A stretch of 64,000 nucleotides of DNA from DATLGB01 sp037724045 (GTDB lineage Bacteria > Actinomycetota > Thermoleophilia > Solirubrobacterales > Solirubrobacteraceae), in the NCBI GenBank assembly GCA_037724045.1, contig JBBJOW010000008.1, positions 25,945 through 89,944 of the forward strand, given 5' to 3'. Both the position numbers and the translations under genes were made by a program. The notes under the pieces were generated by a model. That model saw nothing but the letters and a program-made list of their open reading frames with translations. It made no database searches and was not told where the DNA came from. Below are positions 51,827 through 60,034 of this stretch, piece by piece (positions within the stretch are counted from its first letter, which is position 1; each line of letters opens with the position of its first letter).

Positions 51827-53427
51827 CTGGTCTCGCTTCGCTCGCCACCGCTGAAGACTGCGTCTTCGCTCCACACCTCGACCGGTGCCGGCGAGCGAAG
51901 CAGCGCGGCGCCGTCCTCGGGGGTCAGCGCTGCACCGCCCAGTATCCGCGCGGTCTGCGTGGCGAAGTACCAGCCGCCGCCGAGCACCTCGGCGGTCGGC
52001 GCGTCGGCGATGACCTCGCCCTTGCCGAGTAGGACGGTCCGCGTCGCGACCGCGACGGCCAGCTCCGCGTCGTGGGTGGCGAGCACGATCCCGATCCCCT
52101 CCGCCGCCAGCTCGCGAAGCTGCGCGGCCAGCGCCGTCTTACGCGCGTGGTCCATGCCGCGCGTCGGCTCGTCGAGCAGCAGCACGGCGGGGCGGTCGGG
52201 CCCGTCGAGCACCGCCGCGAGCGCAAGCTGTTGGCGCTCGCCGCCCGAGAGGTCGCGCGGGTGCCGGTCCGCCAGGGCCCCGAGCCCGGCGCGCCCCGCG
52301 TCGACGTCGTCCCCCACGCGGTCGTGCAGGAAGTAGTCGCCCGGCGTCTGCAGCAGCAGGGCCACCCGGCCGGCCGCGCGGACCTTGCCCCGCGTCGGCT
52401 TCTCGAGCTCGGCGGCGATGCGCAGCAGGGTCGACTTCCCCGCGCCGTTGCGCCCCAGCAGCGCGACGATCTCGCCGCCGCCGACCCGCAGCGACACGCC
52501 CCGCAGCCGCGCGGCGGCATCGCGCGGCTCCAGCCATACCCGGTCGAGCGACAGGGCAGCCTGATCGCGATCGCGAGGACGCGACGCCGGGACTGGCGCC
52601 ACGATGTGTGGCAGTCTGTCGCCGAGGGTGGCGCGGGCGTCCCTGACGGCGACGGGAAGCGGCGACAGACCGGCGAGGGAGAAGAGGCGGGCGCCCGGCG
52701 TGAGCAAGTCGGGCGCGGAGGCGGCGGCCCAGGCCAGGAACGCCTGGGGAGTCGCGTCGCAGGCGATCGCGCCGTCACGCATGGCGACGACGCGGTCAGC
52801 GGCGGCGAGGCAGCGCTCGAGACGGTGCTCGGCGAGCACGACCGTCGTCCCCCATTCCTCGTTGAGGCGGCGCAGGACGCCCAGCAGCTCGTCGCCGGCG
52901 ACCGGGTCCAGCTGCGAGGTGGGCTCGTCGAGCAGGACGAGCCGCGGCCGCGTGGCGAGCGCCGCACCGAGGGCGACGCGCTGCAGCTCGCCGCCGCTGA
53001 GCTCGGTGGTCGAGCGGTCGAGCAGCTCTGCGATCCCCAAGGCGAGCGCGGCCTCCTCGACCCCGCGCGCGACCGCGGCGCTGCCGAGGCCGGCGTTCTC
53101 GAGCGGGAACGCGAGCTCGGCGCGCACGGTGCCCAGCACGACCTGCGTCTCCGGATCCTGGAAGAGCGTCCCGGCCACCTGCGCAAGCTGTGCCGGCCCG
53201 TGCTCGCGCGTGTCGAGGCCGCCGACGACGCAGCGGCCCGCGAACTCGCCGCCGTGGAAGTGCGGGACGAGGCCCGACGCCGCTCGCAGCAGGGTCGATT
53301 TCCCGGAGCCGGTCCCCCCCGCCAGCACCACGAACTCCCCTGGCGCGACCGCGAGCGAGACGTCGCGCAGCGCTCGGTCACCCGCGCCCGCGTACGTATA
53401 GGAGACGCGATCGAGGGTGAGGGTCAC
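51823..53427 (-). CDS. ECF transporter double ATPase (EcfA1-EcfA2 fusion)
   Basis: A 534-residue protein with two ABC ATPase domains in tandem. First: Walker A GGTGSGKSTLL, LFQDPETQVVLGTV, signature ELSGGELQRVALG, Walker B RLVLLDEPTSQLDP. Second: GRNGAGKSTLL, LLLQTPGDYFLHDRV, LSGGERQQLALA, AVLLLDEPTRGMD. It drives uptake with EcfT and the S component. GTG 53427 overlaps the ecfT stop (GTGA). The last nine residues (SGGERSETR) come from repeat copy d. Confidence 0.93.
   Translation of the reverse strand: MTLTLDRVSYTYAGAGDRALRDVSLAVAPGEFVVLAGGTGSGKSTLLRAASGLVPHFHGGEFAGRCVVGGLDTREHGPAQLAQVAGTLFQDPETQVVLGTVRAELAFPLENAGLGSAAVARGVEEAALALGIAELLDRSTTELSGGELQRVALGAALATRPRLVLLDEPTSQLDPVAGDELLGVLRRLNEEWGTTVVLAEHRLERCLAAADRVVAMRDGAIACDATPQAFLAWAAASAPDLLTPGARLFSLAGLSPLPVAVRDARATLGDRLPHIVAPVPASRPRDRDQAALSLDRVWLEPRDAAARLRGVSLRVGGGEIVALLGRNGAGKSTLLRIAAELEKPTRGKVRAAGRVALLLQTPGDYFLHDRVGDDVDAGRAGLGALADRHPRDLSGGERQQLALAAVLDGPDRPAVLLLDEPTRGMDHARKTALAAQLRELAAEGIGIVLATHDAELAVAVATRTVLLGKGEVIADAPTAEVLGGGWYFATQTARILGGAALTPEDGAALLRSPAPVEVWSEDAVFSGGERSETR
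51829..51869 (+). repeat. Two-hairpin interspersed repeat, copy d
   Basis: GGTCTCGCTTCGCTCGCCAC, CGC and then TGAAGACTGCGTCTTCG. Identical to copy c for the first 24 bases, different but compensatory second hairpin. It encodes the SGGERSETR end of the EcfA protein, next to the following gene's ATG. Confidence 0.65.
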
Positions 53428-54260
53428 ACGCCCCGCCGATCGGCGAACGGCGCCAGCGCAACGGCGGCGAGGAGCGCCGCTGCGATGAGCTCGCCGGCCC
53501 CGAGTCCGGCGTCCACCCGTGGGTACGCGGCGAAGGGGGCCAGCCGGCCGGCCGCGATCGCCAACGCGAACAGCCCGAGCGCGGACGCGACGAACGCGAG
53601 GTCGTGGCGCGACCACGGCCGCCGGAGCGCCGGCGCGCGCCGGCCGGTCCCGTAGCCGCGGACCTCGAGCGGTGCGGCGACATCGATGGCGCGGTCCATC
53701 GCTCCGGCGGCCACGGCGCGCACCACGACCAGGCGCGACGGGGGCGCTCCCGCGCGGCAGCGCCCGGCGTCCGCCAGGCGCCGGGCGTCGCCCGCCAGCA
53801 GCGGCACCATCCGCGTCGCCAGCGCGGCGGTCAGCGCGCTCGAGAAGGACAGGCGCCGCAGTGCGCGCAGCAGATCGTCGGGATCGACTGCGGCCGAGTA
53901 CAGGCGGGCGACGGCGAACAGCGCGACCGCCACGAGCGCGTACACCGCTCCCTGGACAACCGCTTCGAGCGTCACGTCCCAGCCTCCGCCGAAGTGCCAG
54001 ATCACCGTGAGCCCGTTGCGCGAAGTGAGCGCGTTCATCAGCACGATGACGACGCCGAACGGGACGCCGAACGCCACGCCGAGGAGCACCGCGCGACCGA
54101 CCCCGGCCAGCGCGGCCGCCGCGATCGCCACCGCCACGACGGCGCCCACCAGGAACGGGTGACCCGCCGACAGCGCCACGGTCACGAGCGCGAGGCACCA
54201 CAGGGCACCGGCGACTGCACGCGCCGCGTGCAGCGGGCTGCGCCGGCGCAGGTAGATCAC
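53424..54260 (-). CDS. ecfT: ECF transporter transmembrane component
   Basis: A 278-residue membrane scaffold with about six helices and the cytoplasmic coupling motifs: DDLLRALRRLSFSSALTAALATRMVPLLAGDARRLADAGRCR and the second AxxxRG-like box APLEVRGYGTGRR. GTG 54260 overlaps the DUF4430 lipoprotein stop (GTGA). Couples the ATPase to the S component. Confidence 0.88.
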   Translation of the reverse strand: MIYLRRRSPLHAARAVAGALWCLALVTVALSAGHPFLVGAVVAVAIAAAALAGVGRAVLLGVAFGVPFGVVIVLMNALTSRNGLTVIWHFGGGWDVTLEAVVQGAVYALVAVALFAVARLYSAAVDPDDLLRALRRLSFSSALTAALATRMVPLLAGDARRLADAGRCRAGAPPSRLVVVRAVAAGAMDRAIDVAAPLEVRGYGTGRRAPALRRPWSRHDLAFVASALGLFALAIAAGRLAPFAAYPRVDAGLGAGELIAAALLAAVALAPFADRRGV

Positions 54261-55207
54261 GGCGTTTCCGTGGCGTCGGGGTCATCGCCGACTGGCAGCG
54301 GCTCGCCGCGGCCCTCGACCACCGCGACGGCGAAGCTCCCGGCGAGCACGTCCGTGCGCAGCGCCGCGGCTGCGGCCGCCACTCCCGTGTCGTCGGTGCC
54401 GGTCACGACCCACGTCGGCTGCTGCTCGCCGAAGCGCGTCGCCGCCACGAGCCCGACCGAATCGGTGTGGGTCGCCGCCACCTCGCCCTTCTCGTCGAGC
54501 AGCTCGAAGCCGTCCGAGGCCGACGGCCGCGCGAAGACCCCGGACACGGACGGCCCCTCCTCGAGCTGCTGCGCAGCCGGGTCGGCCCGGATCGAGGCCC
54601 AGGGCCCGACGAGGATGCGCAGCACCTTGGCGCCCGTGTTGGTGCCGATGCTCGAAGACGCGGTGTCCTCGATGCCCTCGCCCGCAAGTCGTGTCTGGAC
54701 CTCGTCGCAGGAGCGCTCCTCGCCCGCGCACACGATCGTCAGCGGCAGCCGCTTGCCGCCCGGGCCAAGCAGGAACGGCTCCGGCCACGAGCCGACCACG
54801 GCCGGAACGCGCTGCGCGGTGCCCCAGTCGTGGCGGTCCCACCAGATGCGGTCGCCGGCGGTCACCGTGCGCGACGCCGCGCCCTCGTCGGCTTCGATGC
54901 CGTTGACGTAGTAGAACCAGTCGACGGGACGGTTCTCGTCGTCGCGGCCGGCGCTCAAGCCGTCCAGCGTCTGCACGAAGCCGCCGCCGTACCGGGTCTC
55001 GACGTCGTAGTCGCCGCGCTGCAGCAGCCGCATCACGGTCTCCCCCGCGGGGATGCCGGTCGTGTCGGTATCACGCAGCTCTCCAGCGCCGAAGTCGCGC
55101 GTGATGAGGACGTTGACGTCCGTCGGCCCGTCGACGCTGCGGTCGCTCCCGGGCCCGCACCCGGCCAGGACCAGCAGCGCGAACGCGGCGACGACGACGC
55201 GCCTCAC
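54257..55207 (-). CDS. DUF4430-domain lipoprotein (transcobalamin beta-domain-like)
   Basis: A 316-residue exported protein. Signal peptide with lipobox (VVAAFALLVLAGCGPG, Cys17), then a DUF4430-like domain with GETVMRLLQRGDYDVETRYGGGFVQTLDG and WFYYVNGIEADEGAASRTVTAGDRIWWDRHDW; the W-x-Y-Y-V-N-G ... G-D-x-x-W-W pattern is the hallmark. The remaining half is an alpha/beta part of unknown role. In other proteins this domain equals the beta domain of intrinsic factor/transcobalamin, which caps bound B12. GTG 55207 overlaps the preceding stop. Confidence 0.85.
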   Translation of the reverse strand: MRRVVVAAFALLVLAGCGPGSDRSVDGPTDVNVLITRDFGAGELRDTDTTGIPAGETVMRLLQRGDYDVETRYGGGFVQTLDGLSAGRDDENRPVDWFYYVNGIEADEGAASRTVTAGDRIWWDRHDWGTAQRVPAVVGSWPEPFLLGPGGKRLPLTIVCAGEERSCDEVQTRLAGEGIEDTASSSIGTNTGAKVLRILVGPWASIRADPAAQQLEEGPSVSGVFARPSASDGFELLDEKGEVAATHTDSVGLVAATRFGEQQPTWVVTGTDDTGVAAAAAALRTDVLAGSFAVAVVEGRGEPLPVGDDPDATETP

Positions 55208-55887
55208 CGCACCGTCACCGTTGCCGCGAAGGACCGCACGCGTCCGCGTTGGGTGGCCACGACGTCAAATGTGCCGGTCTGCATCGGGGCACGCAGCACC
55301 GCCTCGCCGTCGGCGTCCGTCACGGCGCTGGCCGACCCCATGCTCACACGTGCGCCGGCGGCGGCGGGCGCGACTCCCTCGTCGTTGTGCGCGCGCACCA
55401 GCACGCGGACCGCACCGGCCGGCGCGACCACGTCGCGCTCCGGCGCCACCGACAACGTCCGCTGACAACCGGACGCACCCATACGACACCAGAACCACAG
55501 CACCTGAACGGTCCTGCGGGGGAAACGCCCCGCCGGGTCGCCGGCGCCGACGCCGGGGGCGCGGTTATCGACCTTGTACACCCAGCCGTCGCTGCCGCGC
55601 TCGGCCTCGCCGGCGACGGAGCGCACGTACAGCCCGCCCCCGTCAGCGGCGCGCGGCCCGCACGCCCCGAAGTCGCGCAGGCCCAGCTTCAGCGGCGTGC
55701 GGACGAGCGCAGACAGCGCCGTCCGGCCGTCGACTGAGCAGCGGCGGCCGGCAACCGGGACCTTCGCGTCCCTGAAGGCGAGCGCGCGCGGTTCGAGCAG
55801 GGTGTCGGACCGGCCGACGACCATCAGCTCGGCCGCCGACGCCGGCGTCGCCGCGATCAGGACGAGAAGGAGCGCGAGCCGCATCAT
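55204..55887 (-). CDS. Secreted DUF4430-like protein
   Basis: A 227-residue protein with a signal peptide (MMRLALLLVLIAATPASA). The middle holds TALSALVRTPLKLGLRDFGACG and DGWVYKVDNRAPGVGAGDP with VQVLWFWC, a Cys-containing variant of the DUF4430 pattern (WxYxVDN ... VLWFW). A C-terminal Ig-like beta segment (APAGAVRVLVRAHNDEGVAP) follows. ATG 55887 overlaps the upstream stop (ATGA). Likely another extracellular corrinoid-handling part; inference from the operon. Confidence 0.7.
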   Translation of the reverse strand: MMRLALLLVLIAATPASAAELMVVGRSDTLLEPRALAFRDAKVPVAGRRCSVDGRTALSALVRTPLKLGLRDFGACGPRAADGGGLYVRSVAGEAERGSDGWVYKVDNRAPGVGAGDPAGRFPRRTVQVLWFWCRMGASGCQRTLSVAPERDVVAPAGAVRVLVRAHNDEGVAPAAAGARVSMGSASAVTDADGEAVLRAPMQTGTFDVVATQRGRVRSFAATVTVR

Positions 55888-57008
55888 CGGACGCGGAAGA
55901 CCACCCGGTTGCGTCCGCGCTCGAGCGCCTCGGTGTTGCCGGCGGCATCCGTCGCGACGACATCGAAGACGTACTTGCCCCTGCCGAGCCGGCCCGGCAG
56001 CAGGAACGAGAGCTGCGGGTCGGTGCCGGCGACGAAGCGCGGATGTGAGCCGCACTTGACCCTGGCGAAGCGCTCCGCGTCACCGCGGAACGCTGCGCAG
56101 CGCCTGCCGACCCGCCAGGTGAGCGCGAGCTTCACCGAGGCGAGCGAGCCGGCCTCTTCGATCGCCGCACGCAGCTGGCGCGGCCCGCGGCGCTTGAACA
56201 CCTTGCGGTTGCGGGGCGACTTCACCTGCGAGACGGGAGCGGTCGTGTCCGCGATCGCGGAGCTAGGGGAGTCGGGCCGGATGCGCAAGCACGCGCCCTT
56301 TCGGCACCGGAATGTGACGGAGTCGCGCACCTGCGTTCCCTTGGTGGCGACGAGCGTCGTCGTGCCGGTCTCGTCCAGCGTCACCCGGGCCGTGCCTGCC
56401 GACCCAGTCTTCGCGCCGGCGACGCCGCCAGCGACGGTCGCATCCGCGGCCGGGGCCGAACTCGCCGGACTCTGGGTGTCGTCGTACTCGCGCACGGATA
56501 CGGTGAACGGCACGCCCGCGTCCACGTTCACGGGCGCGATGAGGTCGAGCGGCCTGCCGGTGAAGCACGCTGTGGCGCTCGCCGACGCGCAGGCCTCGTA
56601 GAACAGGATCTCGTCGCCGGCTTCAGGGTTGACGTCGCAGATGCCGACCTGCTGCGAGCTGTTGTCGACGTCGAAGTTCCAGAACGTGGGCGCCCCGAAC
56701 GCTCCGAGGTCGGTCGTGAGGATGCGCTCGACGGTCAGCCCGAAACTGAAGGACGAGCCGTCCCAGTTGGAGGCCGTCGCGCGGTCGAGCGCGCCGGCGG
56801 CGCTGCGACCCGTGTCCGCCGCGGTCGGACACGAGAACTGCTTGGCGCCGACGGTGTTGTCGGTGCCCAGGTTGGACACGGTCGTCTCCGGCAGCACCGT
56901 GGCGGCGAAGCCTTCGGCGCGCACGGTGACGGCGGCGGCACCGGCGACGGGCGCCGCCGCGAGTGCGATGAGGAGACCGGCGATGCCGGCCCGGACGTTG
57001 GGCTTCAT
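55884..57008 (-). CDS. Secreted beta-rich protein, first gene of the B12 operon
   Basis: A 374-residue exported protein. Signal peptide (AGIAGLLIALAAAPVAGA), then a segment with FGLTVERILTTDL and FWNFDVDNSSQQVGICDVNPEAGDEILFYEA, which again follows the DUF4430 design, then Ig-like regions (VNVDAGVPFTVSVREYD; GTARVTLDETGTTTLVATKG) and a C-terminal domain ending YVFDVVATDAAGNTEALERGRNRVVFRVR. ATG 57008 has AAAGGGG about 10 bases upstream and lies just after the riboswitch. No anchor visible, so secreted or surface-bound. Confidence 0.75.
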   Translation of the reverse strand: MKPNVRAGIAGLLIALAAAPVAGAAAVTVRAEGFAATVLPETTVSNLGTDNTVGAKQFSCPTAADTGRSAAGALDRATASNWDGSSFSFGLTVERILTTDLGAFGAPTFWNFDVDNSSQQVGICDVNPEAGDEILFYEACASASATACFTGRPLDLIAPVNVDAGVPFTVSVREYDDTQSPASSAPAADATVAGGVAGAKTGSAGTARVTLDETGTTTLVATKGTQVRDSVTFRCRKGACLRIRPDSPSSAIADTTAPVSQVKSPRNRKVFKRRGPRQLRAAIEEAGSLASVKLALTWRVGRRCAAFRGDAERFARVKCGSHPRFVAGTDPQLSFLLPGRLGRGKYVFDVVATDAAGNTEALERGRNRVVFRVR

Positions 57009-57047
57009 GTGAGAGCCACCCCTTTCCACGAGGGTTGTTCGGCTTTG

Positions 57048-57205
57048 TGGTCGGAGGGAGGTCTCCTGACTCCCGGGCGCACCGGCCGCGCCTTCCCGGA
57101 CCCTCGACGGGTCCAGTGGCATCCAGCGGCAGGTTTGTCTCCCGGTCACAGTGGCGGGTCCGCGCTGGAGTCTCACCAGCTTCCCTGTCCACCGACCTTG
57201 TGCGA
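57048..57205 (-). promoter_or_regulatory. Cobalamin (B12) riboswitch
   Basis: On the minus strand the conserved elements appear in order: GGGAAGCTGGTGAGACTCC (57187-57169), GCGGACCCGCCACTGTGA (57163-57146), GCCACTGG (57120-57113) and the B12-box-like AGTCAGGAGACCT (57073-57061). It sits 40 bases upstream of the first gene of the six-gene uptake operon, and should repress it when adenosylcobalamin is abundant. It runs away from the divergent adenosyltransferase gene. Confidence 0.9.
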
Positions 57206-57230
57206 GCGCAATGTTACCGTGCCCGTCAGC

Positions 57231-57782
57231 GTGACTGTCAATCTGACCCGCATCTACACCCGCTTGGGCGACGGCGGGGAGACGCATCTCGGCGACATGA
57301 GCCGGGTGCCCAAGACCGATGCGCGCATCGAGGCCTACGGGACGGTCGACGAGCTCAACGCCCAGATCGGCCTCGCGCTCGCGCACGGCACGCCGTACGA
57401 CGACTGGCTGCGCCGAGTGCAGAACGACCTCTTCGACGTCGGCGCCGATCTCTCGGTCCCGCTCGACGCCGAGCCCAGCAAGGCCGGCGCCCGCCTGCGC
57501 CTGCGTCCCGACCAGACGGCGTGGCTCGAGGAACGCTGCGACGAGGTCAACGATGGCCTCGAGCCCTTGAAGTCCTTCGTGCTGCCGGGCGGCACGACTG
57601 CGGCCGCGCACCTGCACGTGTGCCGCACCGTCTGCCGGCGCGCCGAGCGGCGGGCGATCGCCTGCGGCGACGCGGTCAGCCCGGAGACGGTGCGCTACCT
57701 CAACCGGCTCTCGGACCTGCTCTTCATCCTGTCGCGCGGTGCCAACGGCTCCCAGGAGCCGTTGTGGCAGCCCGGCGGCTGA
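57231..57782 (+). CDS. Cob(I)alamin adenosyltransferase, PduO type
   Basis: A 183-residue enzyme making adenosylcobalamin from cob(I)alamin and ATP. Motifs: TRIYTRLGDGGETHLGD (ATP loop), KTDARIEAYGTVDELNAQIG, QNDLFDVGADLS, LKSFVLPGGTTAAAHLHVCRTVCRRAERR and YLNRLSDLLFILSR. The GTG at 57231 places the TRIYTRxGDxG motif at its usual position; GTG 57219 is possible. Divergent from the riboswitch-controlled uptake operon. Its last 59 bases overlap the convergent PAP2 gene. Confidence 0.93.
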   Translation: MTVNLTRIYTRLGDGGETHLGDMSRVPKTDARIEAYGTVDELNAQIGLALAHGTPYDDWLRRVQNDLFDVGADLSVPLDAEPSKAGARLRLRPDQTAWLEERCDEVNDGLEPLKSFVLPGGTTAAAHLHVCRTVCRRAERRAIACGDAVSPETVRYLNRLSDLLFILSRGANGSQEPLWQPGG

Positions 57783-58392
57783 GCGCGGCCGCACCGAGAC
57801 AGCCGGCGACGCCGGCGACCGCAAAGCCGCCGACGGCGTCGCTGGGGAAGTGCCAACCGAGCAGGACGACGGACCCCGCCATGGCGACGGCGAAGAGGCC
57901 GCCTGCCACGGCAACGGTCGGCCGCCAAACGCCGCCGGCGACCAGGAGCGCCGCCACGGTCAGTGCCATCGCAGCCGTCGAATGCCCGCTCGGCCAGGAC
58001 ACCGCGTCGACCGCCTCGCCGCTGATCGTGGCGCCGCGAGGCTCGGCCAGCTTGAGCTTGAGCCACTGCGTGACCACGTTCGGGACGACGAGCACCGCCG
58101 CGACGACCGCGGCCACCCGCGCGCCGCGGGCGACGAGCGCGGTGCCCATCAGCGCGGCCGACAGCACGGCGTAGGGAACCGGGTTCCCGAGGTGGCCGAC
58201 GAGCTGCGCCAGCGGCGCCGCCCGCGTGTCCTGCAGGGTGCTCAGCTTCCCGAGCACGCGCGCGTCGGCGGCGTGCCCCATCCCGGTCCGGAAGGCGACC
58301 GCCCAGGTGACCACGGCGATCAGCGCGCAGCCGAGCGCTCCGACCAACGCCCAAACGGTCTTCACCGACACGTCGGCGACGCTACCTGGCAC
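57724..58392 (-). CDS. PAP2-family phosphatase
   Basis: A 222-residue membrane protein with about six helices. The phosphatase signature is seen as KLKLAEPRG (first motif, modified), VSWPSGHSTAAMAL (second) and LLGWHFPSDAVGGFAVAG (third, His and Asp). Such enzymes dephosphorylate lipid phosphates such as undecaprenyl pyrophosphate. GTG 58392 used; GTG 58368 is an alternative. Its 3' end overlaps the adenosyltransferase gene by 59 bases on opposite strands. Confidence 0.82.
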   Translation of the reverse strand: MPGSVADVSVKTVWALVGALGCALIAVVTWAVAFRTGMGHAADARVLGKLSTLQDTRAAPLAQLVGHLGNPVPYAVLSAALMGTALVARGARVAAVVAAVLVVPNVVTQWLKLKLAEPRGATISGEAVDAVSWPSGHSTAAMALTVAALLVAGGVWRPTVAVAGGLFAVAMAGSVVLLGWHFPSDAVGGFAVAGVAGCLGAAALSRRAATTAPGSRWHRATG

Positions 58393-58418
58393 GCATAAAG
58401 TCGCGCTACCGTCGCCAC

Positions 58419-58898
58419 GTGGCGCGCAATGACCCCACCGACACCGGCGGACTCTTCATCGGGCGCCGGCCGGGCACGGCGCCGCTGCGCTACCGCGACA
58501 CGCCCGAGCGCGGGCAGGGCCGCCGGCAGCGCGTCGACGGGACCTTCGCAAACCTGCTGCTCGCGCTGGAGATCCTCGTCGTGTTCTCATGCTGGGGCCC
58601 GCAGCCCGTCGCATGGCTCTGGGTCGGCTCCCAGGTCAGCTATCTCGCCGACAGCGTCTTTCTGGGAATCACCGTCGCCTTCGCGGGCCTGCTCGCGAGC
58701 GTCATGCTGACCCTCTGGGTCACCGTCCGCATGGACGGCGCCTGGCGGGTCGTACGCCGGGCCGCCGGCCACGACCAGAAGGAGGGAGTGCTGGGGCGCA
58801 TCTTCATGTGGACTTCGATCGTCTGCGGTACCGCGTTCCTCGTCTGGCTGCTGCTCATCGAGGGACCCGGGTCGGGCCTGGTGCCCGAGCAGTCGTGA
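58419..58898 (+). CDS. Hypothetical membrane protein
   Basis: A 159-residue protein with a polar N-terminus (RYRDTPERGQGRRQRVDGTFANLL) and three hydrophobic helices (LLLALEILVVFSCWG; ADSVFLGITVAFAGLLASVMLTLWV; IFMWTSIVCGTAFLVWLLLIEG). GTG 58419. Its stop overlaps the aminotransferase start (GTGA). No family recognised. Confidence 0.65.
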   Translation: MARNDPTDTGGLFIGRRPGTAPLRYRDTPERGQGRRQRVDGTFANLLLALEILVVFSCWGPQPVAWLWVGSQVSYLADSVFLGITVAFAGLLASVMLTLWVTVRMDGAWRVVRRAAGHDQKEGVLGRIFMWTSIVCGTAFLVWLLLIEGPGSGLVPEQS

Positions 58899-60025
58899 GC
58901 CCGCCGCGACGGCGGCGGCGACTCGACTACTACCGCCAGTTCGAGGCGCTCTCCCCGCAGGAGTCCTCCTCGCGGCTGCGCAAGCAGCGCTGCGAGGAAC
59001 GTTCGCTCGAGCTCGCGCGCGTGGACGACCTGGACCTGGCCACGACGGCATGGCACGAACCGCCGGATCCGGAGGTCGTCAACGCCGCGACCTTCGCGCT
59101 GCGGCGCTCCATCAACCACTACCCGGAGACGGGCGCCGGGCCGGCGGTGCGCGCGATCGCCGCGCACCACGGAGTGCCGGAGGCACGGATCGCGCTCGGC
59201 CACGGGGCGGGACAGCTGCTGCAGGCCGCGCTGCGCGAGCTCGCCTCCGGCGGCGAAGTCGTCCTGGCCTGGCCGTCCTGGGCGGCACTGCCGGCCCTCG
59301 CCGGCCGCGCGGGGGCTCGCCCGGTCCCCGTCGCGCTCGCGCCCGACGGCGGGCCCGACTTCGGCGCGTTGGCCGCAGCGGTCACGGACGCCACCCGCGC
59401 GGTGGTGCTCTGCTCGCCCAACGACCCGACGGGCGCGCTCGCCGATCGCGGCGCGCTGCGGGCCTTCGCCGAGAGCCTGCCGCCGCAGGTGTCGGTCCTG
59501 GTGGACGAGGCGCTCGTCGAGCTTGCACCCGAGGACGCGTCCGTCGCGCCGCTCGTCGCCGACCTCGCGAACCTCGTCGTGCTGCGCTCCTTCTCCAAGG
59601 GGTGGGCGATGGCGGGCCTGCGCGTCGGCTACGTGCTCGGCCCGGCGGCCGACACGGAGCTGATGCAGGCGCTCACGCCAGGCCAGGGCGTCGCCTCACC
59701 CGCCCAGGCCGGCGTGGTGGCGGCCCTGGAAGACCCGGCGCGCGCTGCGGCGCGCCTCGCGCTGCGGCGGAGCCTGGCGGCGGCGGAACGCGCGCGCCTG
59801 GCGACAGCTCTCGCAGACACGCCCTTCTCCTTCGGCACCTCGCACGCGCACATCGTGTGGCTGCGCGGGCAGGACATGACCGCCGCGCAGATCGTCCACG
59901 GCCTGTTGGGCCAGCGCATCCAGGTGGCGCCGGGCGCGGCGTGGGACGACGACGAGCACGTGCGCGTCACGCTGCGCGACCGCCCCTCCACCGACCGCCT
60001 CGTCGCGGCCCTGAACGTCCTCTAG
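58895..60025 (+). CDS. PLP-dependent aminotransferase, class I/II (HisC/CobD-like)
   Basis: A 376-residue fold-type I enzyme. Seen: INHYPETGAGPAVRAIAAHHGV, ALGHGAGQLLQAAL, VVLCSPNDPTGALADR, VLVDEALVEL, and the PLP-lysine motif LRSFSKGWAMAGLRVGYVLG. It is closest in style to histidinol-phosphate aminotransferase and threonine-phosphate decarboxylase; which of these is not decided by sequence, although nearby B12 genes make a corrinoid-pathway role conceivable. GTG 58895 overlaps the preceding stop. Confidence 0.85.
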   Translation: MSPPRRRRRLDYYRQFEALSPQESSSRLRKQRCEERSLELARVDDLDLATTAWHEPPDPEVVNAATFALRRSINHYPETGAGPAVRAIAAHHGVPEARIALGHGAGQLLQAALRELASGGEVVLAWPSWAALPALAGRAGARPVPVALAPDGGPDFGALAAAVTDATRAVVLCSPNDPTGALADRGALRAFAESLPPQVSVLVDEALVELAPEDASVAPLVADLANLVVLRSFSKGWAMAGLRVGYVLGPAADTELMQALTPGQGVASPAQAGVVAALEDPARAAARLALRRSLAAAERARLATALADTPFSFGTSHAHIVWLRGQDMTAAQIVHGLLGQRIQVAPGAAWDDDEHVRVTLRDRPSTDRLVAALNVL

Positions 60026-60034
60026 GTGTAGTTC

